In this document: one piece after another, positions 1 through 12,772 of the stretch
Layout: every line of letters starts with the position of its first letter
Numbering within the stretch: position 1 is the first letter of the stretch
Assembly: GCA_002869015.1 (NCBI GenBank)
Contig: PKTT01000003.1
Coordinates: 43,073-107,072, forward strand
Length of the DNA: 64,000 bases
DNA from: Deltaproteobacteria bacterium
GTDB taxonomy: Bacteria > Desulfobacterota > Deferrisomatia > Deferrisomatales > BM512
Direction: 5' to 3'
Program-made: the position numbers and the translations under genes
The notes under the pieces: model-generated
Databases searched by the model: none
What the model saw: only the letters and a program-made list of their open reading frames with translations
What the model was told of the DNA's origin: nothing

Positions 1-2
1 TC

Positions 3-260
3 AGGCAGTGGCAGGAGCTCTTTTACGGCAAACGCTACTCACACACCGTAATGGACAACGCCCCGGACTTTGTAAAGCTCGCCGAAGCATATGGCGCGCT
101 TGGGCTCAGGGCTGAAAAGCCCTCCGAGGTGGTGGATGTCATCAAGAAGGCTCTTGCCCATGACGGCCCCGTGGTGATGGATTTCATAGTGGACCGGGAG
201 GAGGGCGTCTATCCGATGGTCCCCGCCGGCGCGGCGATCAGCAAGATGCTGCTGGCGTAG
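3..260 (+). CDS. ilvB: Acetolactate synthase large subunit, C-terminal fragment (5' end outside window)
   Basis: Open frame from the window edge, ...GLRAEKPSEVVDVIKKALAHDGPVVMDFIVDREEGVYPMVPAGAAISKMLLA; directly followed by ilvN. Confidence 0.9.
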   Translation, partial: RQWQELFYGKRYSHTVMDNAPDFVKLAEAYGALGLRAEKPSEVVDVIKKALAHDGPVVMDFIVDREEGVYPMVPAGAAISKMLLA

Positions 261-270
261 GAGGAGAGCG

Positions 271-1817
<1,547 letters not shown>

Positions 1818-1863
1818 GCCCTACCGAAAGGAACGTCTCCGACGGAACGGAGAAGAAGATAAA

Positions 1864-3393
1864 ATGGAACGAGTATATATATTTGATACGACCTTGCGCG
1901 ACGGGGAGCAATCCCCCGGCGCATCAATGAACGTCGAAGAGAAGCTGCGCATGGCGCAGATGCTCGAAAGGCTCGGCGTCGACATTATCGAGGCGGGTTT
2001 CCCAATATCCTCGCCCGGTGATTTTGAGAGCGTGAAGCTCATCGCCGACAAGGTGAGGGGTCTTCAGGTGGCGGGCCTTGCGCGCGCCTCCTTTGAGGAT
2101 ATCGACAGGGCGTGGGAGGCGCTTAAGGGTGGTGCGGACCCCCGCATACACACCTTTATAGCGACCTCGCCCATCCACATGAAGCACAAGCTCAAGCTCA
2201 CCCCCGATCAGGTCTTTGAGCAGGCAGTGGAGTCGGTGAAGCACGCTGTCAAGTACACATCCAACGTCGAGTGGTCGGCGGAGGATGCGGTCAGGAGCGA
2301 CGTCGATTACCTTTGCCGCATCATCGAGGCGGTCATCGACGCAGGGGCGAAGACGGTAAATATCCCCGATACTGTGGGTTACGCTATCCCCAACCAATGG
2401 GGGCAGACGATTGCCGAGATAATGAACCGCGTCCCCAACATCGACAAGGCGGTGGTTTCGGTGCACTGCCACAACGACCTTGGGCTAGCCACCGCCAACT
2501 CGATAGTCGCCCTCCAGGCAGGCGCGCGGCAGGTTGAGTGTACGATAAACGGCATCGGCGAGCGCGCGGGGAACACCTCCCTTGAGGAGGTGGTAATGGC
2601 GATGAAGGTGCGCCCGGCGCTCCTTGAGATGGAGACAAAGATAAACACCGAGTATCTCTACCCGGCGTCAAGGCTTGTCTCCAACATAACCGGCCTCCCC
2701 GTGCAGCCCAACAAGGCTATAGTTGGCGCCAACGCCTTTGCACACGAGGCGGGCATCCACCAGGACGGCGTCTTAAAGGACAAGTCCACCTACGAGATAA
2801 TGACCCCCGAGTCGGTGGGCATAGCGACCAATGACCTCGTCCTTGGAAAGCACTCCGGCAGGCACGCCTTTATAGACAAGATTAAGCGTCTCGGCTACGA
2901 CCTCGAAAAGGAGCAGCTTGAAGTTGCCTTCTCGGCGTTAAAGGAGCTTGCCGACAAGAAGAAGACTATCTACGACGAGGATATCGAGGCGATAATCGCC
3001 GAGCGGATATTGAGGCTCCCCGACCGCTTCCGCCTGGTCTACCTTAACGTGACCTCCGGTACTGTAACCGTGCCGACGGCTACGGTTCAGATGGAGGTTG
3101 ACGGCGTGGTCAGGCAGGAAGCTGAGTTTGGCGATGGCCCCGTCGATGCCGTCTTCTCGGTCATCAAAAAGCTCACCGGCAAAAAGCCGAGGCTGGAGTC
3201 CTTCAATATCGCGGCTATTACAGGCGGCACCGACGCTCAGGCGGAGGTCTCCGTAAGAATTGAGGAGAGCGGCGTCATGTCCAACGGGCAGGCTTCGGAC
3301 ACCGATATCATTGTTGCCTCTGCGAAGGCCTTTGTACGGGCGCTCAACAAGCTTGAGCACAGAAAACAAAAAACATTCATGGCCCACATGTAG
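1864..3393 (+). CDS. leuA: 2-isopropylmalate synthase
   Basis: [56 protein letters not shown]. Confidence 0.95.
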   Translation: MERVYIFDTTLRDGEQSPGASMNVEEKLRMAQMLERLGVDIIEAGFPISSPGDFESVKLIADKVRGLQVAGLARASFEDIDRAWEALKGGADPRIHTFIATSPIHMKHKLKLTPDQVFEQAVESVKHAVKYTSNVEWSAEDAVRSDVDYLCRIIEAVIDAGAKTVNIPDTVGYAIPNQWGQTIAEIMNRVPNIDKAVVSVHCHNDLGLATANSIVALQAGARQVECTINGIGERAGNTSLEEVVMAMKVRPALLEMETKINTEYLYPASRLVSNITGLPVQPNKAIVGANAFAHEAGIHQDGVLKDKSTYEIMTPESVGIATNDLVLGKHSGRHAFIDKIKRLGYDLEKEQLEVAFSALKELADKKKTIYDEDIEAIIAERILRLPDRFRLVYLNVTSGTVTVPTATVQMEVDGVVRQEAEFGDGPVDAVFSVIKKLTGKKPRLESFNIAAITGGTDAQAEVSVRIEESGVMSNGQASDTDIIVASAKAFVRALNKLEHRKQKTFMAHM

Positions 3394-3413
3394 GGCCTCG
3401 AGGTATCCGTAAA

Positions 3414-4676
3414 ATGGGTATGACTATAAGCGAGAAGATTCTCGCAAAACATGCCGGAGTAGAGGGGGTTGAGCCCGGGGAGATAATCAGCGTAAAAGTT
3501 GATATAGCCCTCGGAAACGACATCACCGCTCCAATCGCGATAAAGGAATTTAAGCGCGCTGGCGCGAAAAAGGTCTTCGACAAGGGTCGCGTTGCCCTCG
3601 TACCCGACCACTTCGCACCCAATAAGGACATCGCCAGCGCCGAGCAGTGCAAGATACTCCGCGACTTCGCCAAGGAGCAGGATATCGAAAATTACTTCGA
3701 GACCGGCGAGATGGGCGTTGAGCACGCGCTCCTGCCTGAGCAGGGTATCGTTACCCCCGGTGATGTGATAATCGGCGCGGACAGCCACACCTGCACCTAC
3801 GGGGCGCTCGGCGCTTTCTCCACCGGCGTCGGCTCCACTGACCTGGCTGCGGCGATGGTCACAGGAGAGACGTGGTTCAAGGTGCCGGAGTCCATGAAGT
3901 TCGTATACACCGGCAAGCTCCCAAAGTGGGTGGACGGTAAGGACTTGATCCTCTACACCATCGGTAAGATCGGTGTTGACGGCGCGCTATACCGTTCAAT
4001 GGAGTTCACCGGCCCGGTGATCGACTCTCTCCCGATGGATGACCGCTTCACGATGGCGAACATGGCTATCGAGGCGGGCGGCAAGAACGGCATCATCGCG
4101 CCTGATGCAATAACAAAGGCTTATGTGGAGGGGCGGATGAAGCGCCCGCCTGTCTATTACGCCTCCGACGCTGATGCGGTCTACTCCGATGTAATCGAGA
4201 TAGACTGCTCCAAGCTGAGCCCCCAGGTAGCCTTCCCGCACCTGCCCTCCAATACCCGCGCTGTCGAAGAGGCTGGCAATGTAGCTATCGACCAGGTGGT
4301 TATCGGTTCTTGCACTAACGGCAGGATAAGCGACCTTAGAAAAGCGGCCGCTGTCCTGAAAGGCAAGAAGGTAGCGAAATATCTACGCCTCATCGTCATA
4401 CCCGCCACCCAGCAGATTTATCGGCAGGCGATGGAGGAGGGGCTTTTCGACATCTTCCTCGACGCGGGCGCGGCTATCTCCACCCCAACTTGCGGCCCCT
4501 GCCTTGGCGGACACACCGGCATCCTCGCAGCGGGAGAGCGCTCCCTTGCGACGACCAACAGAAACTTCGTGGGCCGCATGGGCAGCCCGGACTCCGAGGT
4601 TTACCTTGCGAGCCCCGCTGTGGCGGCGGCGACAGCGGTGAAGGGCGTAATCGCTTCGCCCGAGGAGGTGGCATAG
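3414..4676 (+). CDS. leuC: 3-isopropylmalate dehydratase large subunit
   Basis: Aconitase-family motifs [53 protein letters not shown]. Confidence 0.93.
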   Translation: MGMTISEKILAKHAGVEGVEPGEIISVKVDIALGNDITAPIAIKEFKRAGAKKVFDKGRVALVPDHFAPNKDIASAEQCKILRDFAKEQDIENYFETGEMGVEHALLPEQGIVTPGDVIIGADSHTCTYGALGAFSTGVGSTDLAAAMVTGETWFKVPESMKFVYTGKLPKWVDGKDLILYTIGKIGVDGALYRSMEFTGPVIDSLPMDDRFTMANMAIEAGGKNGIIAPDAITKAYVEGRMKRPPVYYASDADAVYSDVIEIDCSKLSPQVAFPHLPSNTRAVEEAGNVAIDQVVIGSCTNGRISDLRKAAAVLKGKKVAKYLRLIVIPATQQIYRQAMEEGLFDIFLDAGAAISTPTCGPCLGGHTGILAAGERSLATTNRNFVGRMGSPDSEVYLASPAVAAATAVKGVIASPEEVA

Positions 4677-5168
4677 ATGAAGTTCACGGGTAAAGTTTGG
4701 AAATTCGGCGCGGATATAGATACCGACGCCATAATCCCCGCGCGCTACCTCAACACCTCCGACCCGGAGGAGCTTGCAAAGCACTGCATGGAGGACGCCG
4801 ACCCGGAGTTCGTAAACAAGGTTAGCCCCGGCGATATCATATTGGCGGATAAGAACTTCGGCTGCGGCTCCAGCCGCGAGCACGCGCCCATCTCCATCAA
4901 GGGCGCAAAGGTCTCTTGCGTCGTCGCCAAATCATTCGCGAGGATCTTTTACAGAAACTCCTTCAATATGGGGCTCCCCATCTTCGAGTCGGAGGAGGCC
5001 TACGACAAGTGCGATGAGGGTGACGTGATCGAGGTCGACGCCGACAACGGCGTCATAAGAAACATCACGAAGGGAATAGAGTTCAACGTTGCGCCCATTC
5101 CCCCCTTCATGCAGCAGCTAATTGAAGATGGCGGTCTAATGGCGCATATCGAGAAGCGCGGCAAGTAG
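4677..5168 (+). CDS. leuD: 3-isopropylmalate dehydratase small subunit
   Basis: KFGADIDTDAIIPARYLNTSDPEELAKHCMED, NFGCGSSREHAPISIKGA; immediately follows leuC. Confidence 0.95.
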   Translation: MKFTGKVWKFGADIDTDAIIPARYLNTSDPEELAKHCMEDADPEFVNKVSPGDIILADKNFGCGSSREHAPISIKGAKVSCVVAKSFARIFYRNSFNMGLPIFESEEAYDKCDEGDVIEVDADNGVIRNITKGIEFNVAPIPPFMQQLIEDGGLMAHIEKRGK

Positions 5169-5171
5169 CAT

Positions 5172-6251
5172 ATGGCGCGCCTCGAAGGGTTCGTCGTGGC
5201 GCCCCCCGGTTTGGAGGGGGTGCTTAAGGATGAACTCTCGACGCTTGGGGTGAGAGCCCTCCAGCTTACCGTTGGGGGCGTAGCATTCATGGGCGGTTGG
5301 CGCGAGGTATATGGAATAAATCTAAGCTCAAGGGTTGCGGGACGGATCCTCGTAAGGGTCGCCCGTCTCGCAGCCCACTCCTTTAAGGAGCTCTCCAGGG
5401 GCCTCTCCCGCATAGCGTGGGAGGGTTGGTTAGACCCCTCCAAGGGAGCCTCCATCTCCATCTCCACCAGAAAGACCCGCCTCTACCATACCGGCAAACT
5501 AGAAGAGATATTTCGGGAAGCTACAGGTCTTGGGACGGGGGAGGGAGCCAACCTCTTAATGCGCATCTCCGGCGACAAATGCCTAATATCCCTGGACACC
5601 AGCGGCGAGCACCTTCACCGTAGGGGGTACCGTGTGCTTGCCGGTGATGCACCGCTTAGGGAGAATATCGCCGCAGGGCTCCTCCTAGCGGCTGGCTATG
5701 ACGGCTCCCGCCCGCTCCTTGACCCCTGCTGCGGCAGCGGTACCTTCGGGGTAGAGGGGGCGATGATCTCCTTGGGGCTGGCGCCGGGCCTTGGGCGCTC
5801 CTTCGCCTTTGAGACGCTGCCCTCCTTTGACTCCGAAGGGTGGTCCGGCTTAAAGGAGAAGGCGCTAAAGGGCGCTTCTAAGAAGCTCCGGGCTCCCATA
5901 CTCATAAACGACATTTCATCGGATGCCGTAGCCCTCGCGAGGGCCAGCGCTGTAAGCGCCGGGGTTGGTGAAATGCTTGAGATATCCCAAGAAGATATGG
6001 AGTCTTTAAAGCCGCCCTCAGGGTCGCGGGGAGTGCTCATTGCAAATCCTCCCTATGGAGTCAGGCTGGGCAGACCCGGGGAAGTTTATGGTAAGATAAC
6101 CCATCTTCTTGCCGGTCCCTTCAAAGGTTGGCGATGGGGTGTAATAGCGCTGCGGCGTGGTGTTTATAATCTCCCTAACGGAGCGTCGGAGTGTATTGAC
6201 TTTACTAGCGGCGGGCTTTCCCTCGCCTTTCACATGGGCGGCATGCCCTGA
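5172..6251 (+). CDS. THUMP-domain class I SAM-dependent RNA methyltransferase (RlmL/YcbY-like)
   Basis: GDAPLRENIAAGLLLAAGYDGSRPLLDPCCGSGTFGVEGAM and IANPPYGVRLG motifs. Confidence 0.85.
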   Translation: MARLEGFVVAPPGLEGVLKDELSTLGVRALQLTVGGVAFMGGWREVYGINLSSRVAGRILVRVARLAAHSFKELSRGLSRIAWEGWLDPSKGASISISTRKTRLYHTGKLEEIFREATGLGTGEGANLLMRISGDKCLISLDTSGEHLHRRGYRVLAGDAPLRENIAAGLLLAAGYDGSRPLLDPCCGSGTFGVEGAMISLGLAPGLGRSFAFETLPSFDSEGWSGLKEKALKGASKKLRAPILINDISSDAVALARASAVSAGVGEMLEISQEDMESLKPPSGSRGVLIANPPYGVRLGRPGEVYGKITHLLAGPFKGWRWGVIALRRGVYNLPNGASECIDFTSGGLSLAFHMGGMP

Positions 6252-6264
6252 TGGGGAGCAACTT

Positions 6265-7215
6265 ATGAAGACTGGCGTTATACTCCTCAATATGGGCGGT
6301 CCCGACTCGATAGAGGCGATACAGCCATTCCTTGAAAACCTCTTCTCCGACCCGGAGATCCTCCGCTTTCCCCTCTCTTTTATCCTCCAAAAACCCCTGG
6401 CCCGTTTCATAAGTAAAAAAAGGGCTGTCAAGGTAGCGCCCCTATATGAGGCAATGGGCGGCGAGTCGCCACAGTGCAGGATAACCGCGGAGCAGGCCCG
6501 CCTCCTTGGCGAGGAGCTGGGCGATGATTACCGAGTGGTTGTTGCGATGCGCTACTGGAACCCCAGAGCGGATGAGGCGGTGCGGGAGGTTAAGGAGTGG
6601 GGCGCCGAACGCCTTGTCGTGCTGCCCTTATACCCTCACTATAGCCGTGCAACCACGGGCACCAGCTTAACCGACCTTGACGTAGCCCTTAAAGCAGCTG
6701 GAGCAGTAGGCTTGCCACGGGTCACCGTTACCTCATGGGAGGATTTTCCGCCCTACGTTGAAGCGCTTGCAGAGACGCTTAAGGAGGCGATGCCGGAGGG
6801 TGGGGAGACGACGATTCTCTTCTCGGCTCATGGTTTGCCTGAGCGGCTCATCAAGGAGGGAGACCCATACCTTGCGCAGGTCGAGCGAACTGTGGCGGCG
6901 GTTATGGAGCGCTTCCCCGGCAAGCCGAACAAACTATCATTCCAATCACGCACAGGCCCGGTGAAGTGGCTTGAACCCTATACGGACGAAATGATTAAAG
7001 AACTTGCCGGGGATGGTGTGGAAGACCTCACCGTGCTCGCCGTCAGCTTCGTCTCAGACCATATAGAGACCCTTCAGGAGATTGACGTGGAGTACCGGGA
7101 GCTGGCCCTTGAGGCTGGGATGAAACGCTTCAGGCGGGCTCCTGCGCTCAATGCGCGGCCCTCCTTCATCAGGGCCCTCGCAAAGCGTGTTAAGGCGGCG
7201 GAAGAGGAGTTCTAG
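6265..7215 (+). CDS. hemH: Ferrochelatase
   Basis: MKTGVILLNMGGPDSIEAIQPFLENLFSDPEIL..., LFSAHGLPERLIKEGDPY, FVSDHIETLQEID; start refined to ATG 6265. Confidence 0.94.
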   Translation: MKTGVILLNMGGPDSIEAIQPFLENLFSDPEILRFPLSFILQKPLARFISKKRAVKVAPLYEAMGGESPQCRITAEQARLLGEELGDDYRVVVAMRYWNPRADEAVREVKEWGAERLVVLPLYPHYSRATTGTSLTDLDVALKAAGAVGLPRVTVTSWEDFPPYVEALAETLKEAMPEGGETTILFSAHGLPERLIKEGDPYLAQVERTVAAVMERFPGKPNKLSFQSRTGPVKWLEPYTDEMIKELAGDGVEDLTVLAVSFVSDHIETLQEIDVEYRELALEAGMKRFRRAPALNARPSFIRALAKRVKAAEEEF

Positions 7216-7252
7216 AAGGGGTTTTCGGCAAAAGTTTAGATTACGACAAGGG

Positions 7253-8464
7253 GTGGCTTTGCGAGGAAGATTTCATTACGGCTGGGTGATCGTCGCGACG
7301 GGGATTCTAACGGTAATCTCCTGCCTGGGTTTTGCCCGCTTTGCGCTTGGGATGATTCTCCCCGCGATGGGCGAGTCTCTTGGGCTCTCCTACTCCGAGA
7401 TGGGCTTCATAAGCACGGGCAACTTTATCGGCTACCTCATCGCGGTTATCCTCAGCGGCAGGCTATACACTAAATTCGGCGCGAGAAAGCTGATTGTAAC
7501 CGGAGCTTTGACCTGCTCCCTTATGATGATGGCGGTCTCCCGCGCTGAGGGTTTCTGGCAGGTCTTTATCGCTTACATAGTGACGGGAATTGGAACAGGC
7601 ACCGCCAACGTCCCGATAATGGCTTTGATTCCACACTGGTTCAGGCGCAGCCACCGGGGAAGAGCTTCGGGGTTTATAGTCACCGGCAGCGGCATCGGTA
7701 TAATTATCTCCGGGTGGTTGATACCACTTGTCAACAGCGCGTTGGGGGTAGAGGGTTGGCGGAGCAACTGGCTCATATTGGGCTTGGCGAGCATCGTCAC
7801 AACTATTATAGCTCTTACCTTTCTTAGGAATGACCCAGCGGAGGTCGGCCAGGAGCCCCTTGGTGTGGACCCGCCTCCATCTGAAGAGAAGGCCGGTGGC
7901 AGAGAGCTTGCCCCGGAGAGGGCGATACTCCTCCTCGGCACCCTTTACTTCCTCTTCGGCTACACCTACGTTATCTACGCTACCTTTATCGTAACGACTT
8001 TGGTAAATGAGGTTGGCCTGTCTGAGGCGGTGGCGGGTAAGACATGGATGTGGATCGGGGCGTTCAGCCTCTTTTCAGGCCCGGTCTTCGGTGCCTTGAG
8101 CGATAAGCTGGGTAGGCGCGAGGGGCTGGCGGCGGTCTTCACCTTCCAGATGGCAAGTTATCTCCTCATGGCTTTCCATGGAGGCATGTGGAGCATCTAC
8201 CTCTCAGTGGGGCTCTACGGTTTTGTCTGCTGGGCTATTCCCGGAATTATGGGCGCTGCTGTCGGAGACTACATGGGGCCGCAGCGGGCGGCTATGGCCT
8301 TTGGCACCATAACCCTCTTCTTTGGCGTGGGGCAGGTGGTAGGCCCATCGGTCGCTGGAATGCTCGCCGATGCCTCAGGCTCTTTCTCAACCAGTTACAT
8401 GATGGCTGCCGCTATGGCAGCGGTAGCGATAGCGACAACAAGGTTAATTCCAAAAAAGAGGTGA
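7253..8464 (+). CDS. MFS transporter
   Basis: 12-TM-like hydrophobic pattern; FHYGWVIVATGILTVISCLGFARFALGMILPAMGESLGLSYSEMGFISTGNFIGYL; plausible GTG start at 7253. Confidence 0.85.
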   Translation: MALRGRFHYGWVIVATGILTVISCLGFARFALGMILPAMGESLGLSYSEMGFISTGNFIGYLIAVILSGRLYTKFGARKLIVTGALTCSLMMMAVSRAEGFWQVFIAYIVTGIGTGTANVPIMALIPHWFRRSHRGRASGFIVTGSGIGIIISGWLIPLVNSALGVEGWRSNWLILGLASIVTTIIALTFLRNDPAEVGQEPLGVDPPPSEEKAGGRELAPERAILLLGTLYFLFGYTYVIYATFIVTTLVNEVGLSEAVAGKTWMWIGAFSLFSGPVFGALSDKLGRREGLAAVFTFQMASYLLMAFHGGMWSIYLSVGLYGFVCWAIPGIMGAAVGDYMGPQRAAMAFGTITLFFGVGQVVGPSVAGMLADASGSFSTSYMMAAAMAAVAIATTRLIPKKR

Positions 8465-8480
8465 AGCAAAAAAGGCCGGG

Positions 8481-9056
8481 TTAAGTTTTACCGCCCTTAA
8501 CCCACCAGTCGGTTCCCTTGTCGAACCACCAAGCCGATGAGTCGCCATTTACTATCGCTTCGGCAAGCTCTCTGGCGCGCTCGGTTTTGATCCTCTTTAC
8601 GGTGAAGGGTATCCACTCGTCGGCGTTTTTGTTTCCAACGTCGTGGTGCTCCTTTAGCTGGAGGAGCATCTCTATATTGTCCGCGTCCTTAACCAGTATG
8701 GCTTCAGTGCTTTTCTGGGCGCGAAACTCATCGAAGAGGTCGACAATATCTTCACCGAAGGGGAGCCCCTCCGCCATGTCTGCGGCGGCGCGCTCCTCAT
8801 CCGCCTTTACATACTTTTGATTCATATAGTTGAGGTCGCCGGTGCGCGCCTCGGCAAGGTCGTGGAAGAGGGCCATCCTGAGCACCTTGTCGCGGTCCAC
8901 ATCATCGCGCTCTGAGGCCAGGGAAAAGGCTATCATTGCGGTGCGGAAGATATGCTCGGCTACCGATTCGGTGCCGGAGCCCAGAAATTGCCAGCCGGTG
9001 CGGGGTGTACGCTTTAACATCCCGACCTCGAAGAGAAAGTTCGCTAAACGATCCAA
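8481..9056 (-). CDS. HD-domain phosphohydrolase (YfbR/HDDC2-like nucleotidase)
   Basis: VAEHIFRTAMIAFSLA...FHDLAEARTGDL...DADNIEMLLQ HD-domain residues. Confidence 0.85.
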   Translation of the reverse strand: MDRLANFLFEVGMLKRTPRTGWQFLGSGTESVAEHIFRTAMIAFSLASERDDVDRDKVLRMALFHDLAEARTGDLNYMNQKYVKADEERAAADMAEGLPFGEDIVDLFDEFRAQKSTEAILVKDADNIEMLLQLKEHHDVGNKNADEWIPFTVKRIKTERARELAEAIVNGDSSAWWFDKGTDWWVKGGKT

Positions 9057-9112
9057 GCTAAACTCCTGATTGTTATTGCGTATTCACGCTATGGGAGGTA
9101 AATCTATAACCT

Positions 9113-10870
9113 ATGAGGCGAGAAAGCGGGCCCCCGGAGAGCAGCAGGACTCAAGTTAAGGAGACATTATTCGACCTCCTTGGGGAAAGTCTGGGCAAAA
9201 ACGCCGCCCATGTCTTCGAGGAGGTCCTCGCCATCCACTCAAGACTCGGCTCAATCGAGCACGATCAATCCTGGAAGTCCATAGCTTACGACGCCGCGCA
9301 GATATTTGTCGAGAGTTTCGGCGCGAGCGGCGCTACAGGGCTCTTTAAAGAGCAGGGCACGGGCAAGCTAAGGCGCTTTTTCTCCTACCGCTTTATAGGG
9401 TCGATTCCAGATGCCGCCAAAGGTTATGAGGAGGAGGTGTCTCTTGAGGTTATAGAGCGCGGCCTCCCCATAATATCAGATTGCGTCCCGGAGCATACGG
9501 GCACGATGACCTTCGGCCTTCCCATCACGATACGGAGCACCCGGGATATAGAGGAGGACATAAGGGGCGCGCTCCTCATATTCTTCGACCACTGCCCGGA
9601 CTTTAACCCCCTTATCGTAAAGGTCGCCGAGATGATGGCGGGGCGCGTCGGCGAGGTGCTGGCTAGAAGGCGCATACTGAATATGCACCGTGTGGCGCAG
9701 AAAAAAGAGTGGATTGTCGAGAAGGTTTTTTCAAAGATATCCATTGAGAAGGGCGTAAAGATGAAGGACCTCTTCAGCCTTATGGTTGAAGAGCTTGCCG
9801 ATATAATAAGGGTGCAGTCATGCTCGCTCTTTTCAATCTCCGAGGATGGTCGTGAGGCGCTATTGGAGGCGGGTTGGCCGGAGAGCGGCAGTTATCATTC
9901 AATTGGCAAGAATTTCAAATTGTCAGATCACCCTTACCTTGGCGCGGCAATCAACCGCGATGGCTTGGCCGGTGACTTTGAAAATGAGCGCTTCCACGAG
10001 AATTATCTTTTAATTAAAAATCCCGCCGAGTCCAGCCTCTTGACGCCCTCCATGAAGAAATTCTCGGAGCAGCACGGCATCCATTCAATCCTCTATATAC
10101 CTATATCGACTGACAGGCGGGTCAGCTATCTCCTGGTCTTTGACGCGCTGGAAAAAAAGCGCATCTTCTCCACCGGTGATATCGAGGTGCTCACTTTTTT
10201 CGGCAAAGAGCTGACCCAGGCCCTGGAAATCGAAAAACTCGACGATATCCTCCACGATTTTAAGAACCCCGCCATAGCTGTGGCCGGCTTTGGGCGTAGG
10301 GTCAAGAAGATGGCGGAGCGTGGTGAGAACTCAGAGAAGTTCTTAGCCTACCTGGATATAATCATAAAGGAGGGGGTGCGCCTACAAGAGATGGCGATGA
10401 GCCTCTACCCTGTGGCGCGGCTGGAGCCCGTTGACCTATGCGCCGTAGTGCGCGACCGCTTTAAAATTAACAGGGAGGCCTTAGGGGAGCAGGGGCTTAC
10501 GAACATAAAGCTAAGCGCCGAGGGGCTTGATTGCGGAGGGGTGAAGATATTGGCGCCCCAAATTGCGATCGAGCGCGTGCTCGACAACCTCTTTAACAAC
10601 GCAACAAAGGCGATTGGCGCTGCGGGAGGGGAGCTCTCAACCTCTATTTCGGTGGAGAGGGATACAGCGGTGATAAAGATATCAAACACCGGAGAGCTGC
10701 CCGAATATATCCTAAGCCGCCTAAGGACCGCCGAGGTTACGACGGGCAGAGGGCTGGGCATCGTCAAGCGGTTGGTCGCTAATATGGGGGGAGAGGTGGT
10801 CGCCGAGCAGGATGAAGACCAATGCGTCTTTACCCTTCGTCTGCCACGTTACCGGGGTAAGGGTGGATGA
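9113..10870 (+). CDS. GAF-domain sensor histidine kinase
   Basis: GAF-like regions plus LDDILHDFKNPAIAVAGFGRR (phosphoacceptor His) and ATPase end RVLDNLFNNATKAIG...TGRGLGIVKRLVANMGG. Confidence 0.85.
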   Translation: MRRESGPPESSRTQVKETLFDLLGESLGKNAAHVFEEVLAIHSRLGSIEHDQSWKSIAYDAAQIFVESFGASGATGLFKEQGTGKLRRFFSYRFIGSIPDAAKGYEEEVSLEVIERGLPIISDCVPEHTGTMTFGLPITIRSTRDIEEDIRGALLIFFDHCPDFNPLIVKVAEMMAGRVGEVLARRRILNMHRVAQKKEWIVEKVFSKISIEKGVKMKDLFSLMVEELADIIRVQSCSLFSISEDGREALLEAGWPESGSYHSIGKNFKLSDHPYLGAAINRDGLAGDFENERFHENYLLIKNPAESSLLTPSMKKFSEQHGIHSILYIPISTDRRVSYLLVFDALEKKRIFSTGDIEVLTFFGKELTQALEIEKLDDILHDFKNPAIAVAGFGRRVKKMAERGENSEKFLAYLDIIIKEGVRLQEMAMSLYPVARLEPVDLCAVVRDRFKINREALGEQGLTNIKLSAEGLDCGGVKILAPQIAIERVLDNLFNNATKAIGAAGGELSTSISVERDTAVIKISNTGELPEYILSRLRTAEVTTGRGLGIVKRLVANMGGEVVAEQDEDQCVFTLRLPRYRGKGG

Positions 10871-10897
10871 TAGGCGAGAGATATCTATCTGCAACCT

Positions 10898-12703
10898 TTA
10901 GTCGGAGTATATGCCTCTCTTCTTTTCAAGCTCAGAGGTGTACCTCGCCAGCGCGGAGCGGCGGGTAATCATGTAAAGCACCTTGCCAGGGTTGGCAGGG
11001 TCCATCACGGGCAGCTCCTCAAGTCCACGCCCGGAGAGCTTTTTGAGCGCATTTGAAAGCAGCTCACCGGGGGTAGTGTAGACAATCTTCGTCTGAGCTA
11101 TATCCCGGGCGATCACGAGCCCTGGGGGAATGTCCTCATCGAGAATTCGCCGGATGTCGTTTACCGAGAAAACTCCGGTGCATTTGCCCTCATCATCAAC
11201 CGTATGGTAGTAGGCGCCCTCGGCTTGAGCTATCAGCTGCATTACCTCTGTCAAGGTAGTGTCATCTGGTATAAGGGTCGGGGGCAACCCTGTGTCCCTG
11301 AGATCACCTACGGTTATGCCCTCCATCACGTCAACGACGAAATCCCCGAGGTGGGCTTTAGACTCCATGCGGGAGGTTACCTGCTTCTCATAGATGCTGG
11401 ATTTTCGCCAGGCAAGCATGGCGAGGGTGCATATAAGCATCAGCGGCGCCAGGAGGCCATAGTTGCCGGTGAGCTCGCTCACCATTATTAGGGTCGCGAT
11501 TGGGGTCTTGGAGACGCCCGCGAAAAAGCCCGCCATACCCAGAAGGACGTAGGCGCGAGGGTCTCCCGCGATGGCTGGAAAGAGCGCGCTTGCGCCCGCG
11601 CCGAAGGCGCCGCCGAGCATGGCGCCGATTACCAGCGAGGGGGCGAATACGCCGCCTGAGCCGCCGGAGGAGATGGTCAGCGAGGTGGCTACTATCTTTG
11701 CAAGGGCTATAACCAGCATGACCCAGAGGGCGACCTTGCCGTAGAGGGCCGCCTGCACCCAGCCGTAGCCGGAGCCCATCACCTGAGGAACTGCCAAGGC
11801 CAGCAGGCCGAGCGCGAAAGCGCCAACAGCGGGTTTCGCCATCTCGGGCAGGGGGAGCTTCCTGAAAAGGTCCCTCATACCGTAGAAGAATTTGCTGTAA
11901 AAGACACCCAGGGCAGCGAGGCATACCCCCATGACGCCGTAGAAGATAAGCTCCCTTGGATCACGGAAGTGGAAGTTCGGCGTTGCCAGAAGCGGCTCCC
12001 AGCCGGTGATTACGCCGAATATAGAGTATGCGACGATCGATGAGATGATGCAGGCGATGAGCCCCTCATGCTCAAACTCAGTGTCACGGTAGAGTACTTC
12101 GACGGCAAATAGCGCTCCGCCCAATGGGCTTCTGAAGGTCGCCCCTATGCCCCCCGCCATTCCAGCGAGCAGGAGGACGCGTCTGTCGGCGTTGGAGAGG
12201 CCCAGCTTAGTTGCTAGGAATGATCCGAAACCAGCGCCAATCTGCGCTATCGGACCTTCGCGGCCAGCCGAGCCGCCGGTGCCTATCGTAGCTATGGAGG
12301 CGAGGGTTTTGATCACCGGCACCCTAGCGCGGATAACGCCCGCCTTATTGTGGAAAGCGTCAATCGCGGCGTCGGTGCCATGGCCCTCAGCTTCGGGGGC
12401 GAATTTTGTTACTAAAAAGCCTGAGACCAGGCCGCCTATTATAGGGATTAGACAGAGCCACCACTCAAAGGACATGTGGAGGGAATTTATGATTTCAGGG
12501 AAGTGGCTAACGGCCGCGCCCTCCTCGGGTGGCGTATATCCGGCGGCTTTAGTGAGAAATATTTCGGTGACTGTGTTTGCCCCGAAGTAAAAGGCGATGG
12601 CTCCGAATCCAGCGACGACGCCTACCGATGCCGCGAGAATTATAGACCTCGTCACGGTCGATGATCGGACGTTGCTAAATAGATATCGGAGTACATTAGC
12701 CAT
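10898..12703 (-). CDS. ClC-family chloride channel/transporter with C-terminal CBS domains
   Basis: GTGGSAGREGPIAQIGAGFGS, GGIGATFRSPLGGALFAVEVLYRD, SSGGSGGVFAPSLVIGAMLGG; CBS-like C-terminus. Confidence 0.93.
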   Translation of the reverse strand: MANVLRYLFSNVRSSTVTRSIILAASVGVVAGFGAIAFYFGANTVTEIFLTKAAGYTPPEEGAAVSHFPEIINSLHMSFEWWLCLIPIIGGLVSGFLVTKFAPEAEGHGTDAAIDAFHNKAGVIRARVPVIKTLASIATIGTGGSAGREGPIAQIGAGFGSFLATKLGLSNADRRVLLLAGMAGGIGATFRSPLGGALFAVEVLYRDTEFEHEGLIACIISSIVAYSIFGVITGWEPLLATPNFHFRDPRELIFYGVMGVCLAALGVFYSKFFYGMRDLFRKLPLPEMAKPAVGAFALGLLALAVPQVMGSGYGWVQAALYGKVALWVMLVIALAKIVATSLTISSGGSGGVFAPSLVIGAMLGGAFGAGASALFPAIAGDPRAYVLLGMAGFFAGVSKTPIATLIMVSELTGNYGLLAPLMLICTLAMLAWRKSSIYEKQVTSRMESKAHLGDFVVDVMEGITVGDLRDTGLPPTLIPDDTTLTEVMQLIAQAEGAYYHTVDDEGKCTGVFSVNDIRRILDEDIPPGLVIARDIAQTKIVYTTPGELLSNALKKLSGRGLEELPVMDPANPGKVLYMITRRSALARYTSELEKKRGIYSD

Positions 12704-12772
12704 CTTTGAAGCCTTTTATCTTAACGCAAGAAGCCCCGACGTCATAAAAACGCGGGGAGGAGGGCTGCTTTT

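Noticed and set aside
1924-2472. Minus-strand ORF (182 aa) inside leuA
   Set aside because: Antisense shadow of leuA with no domain or independent support
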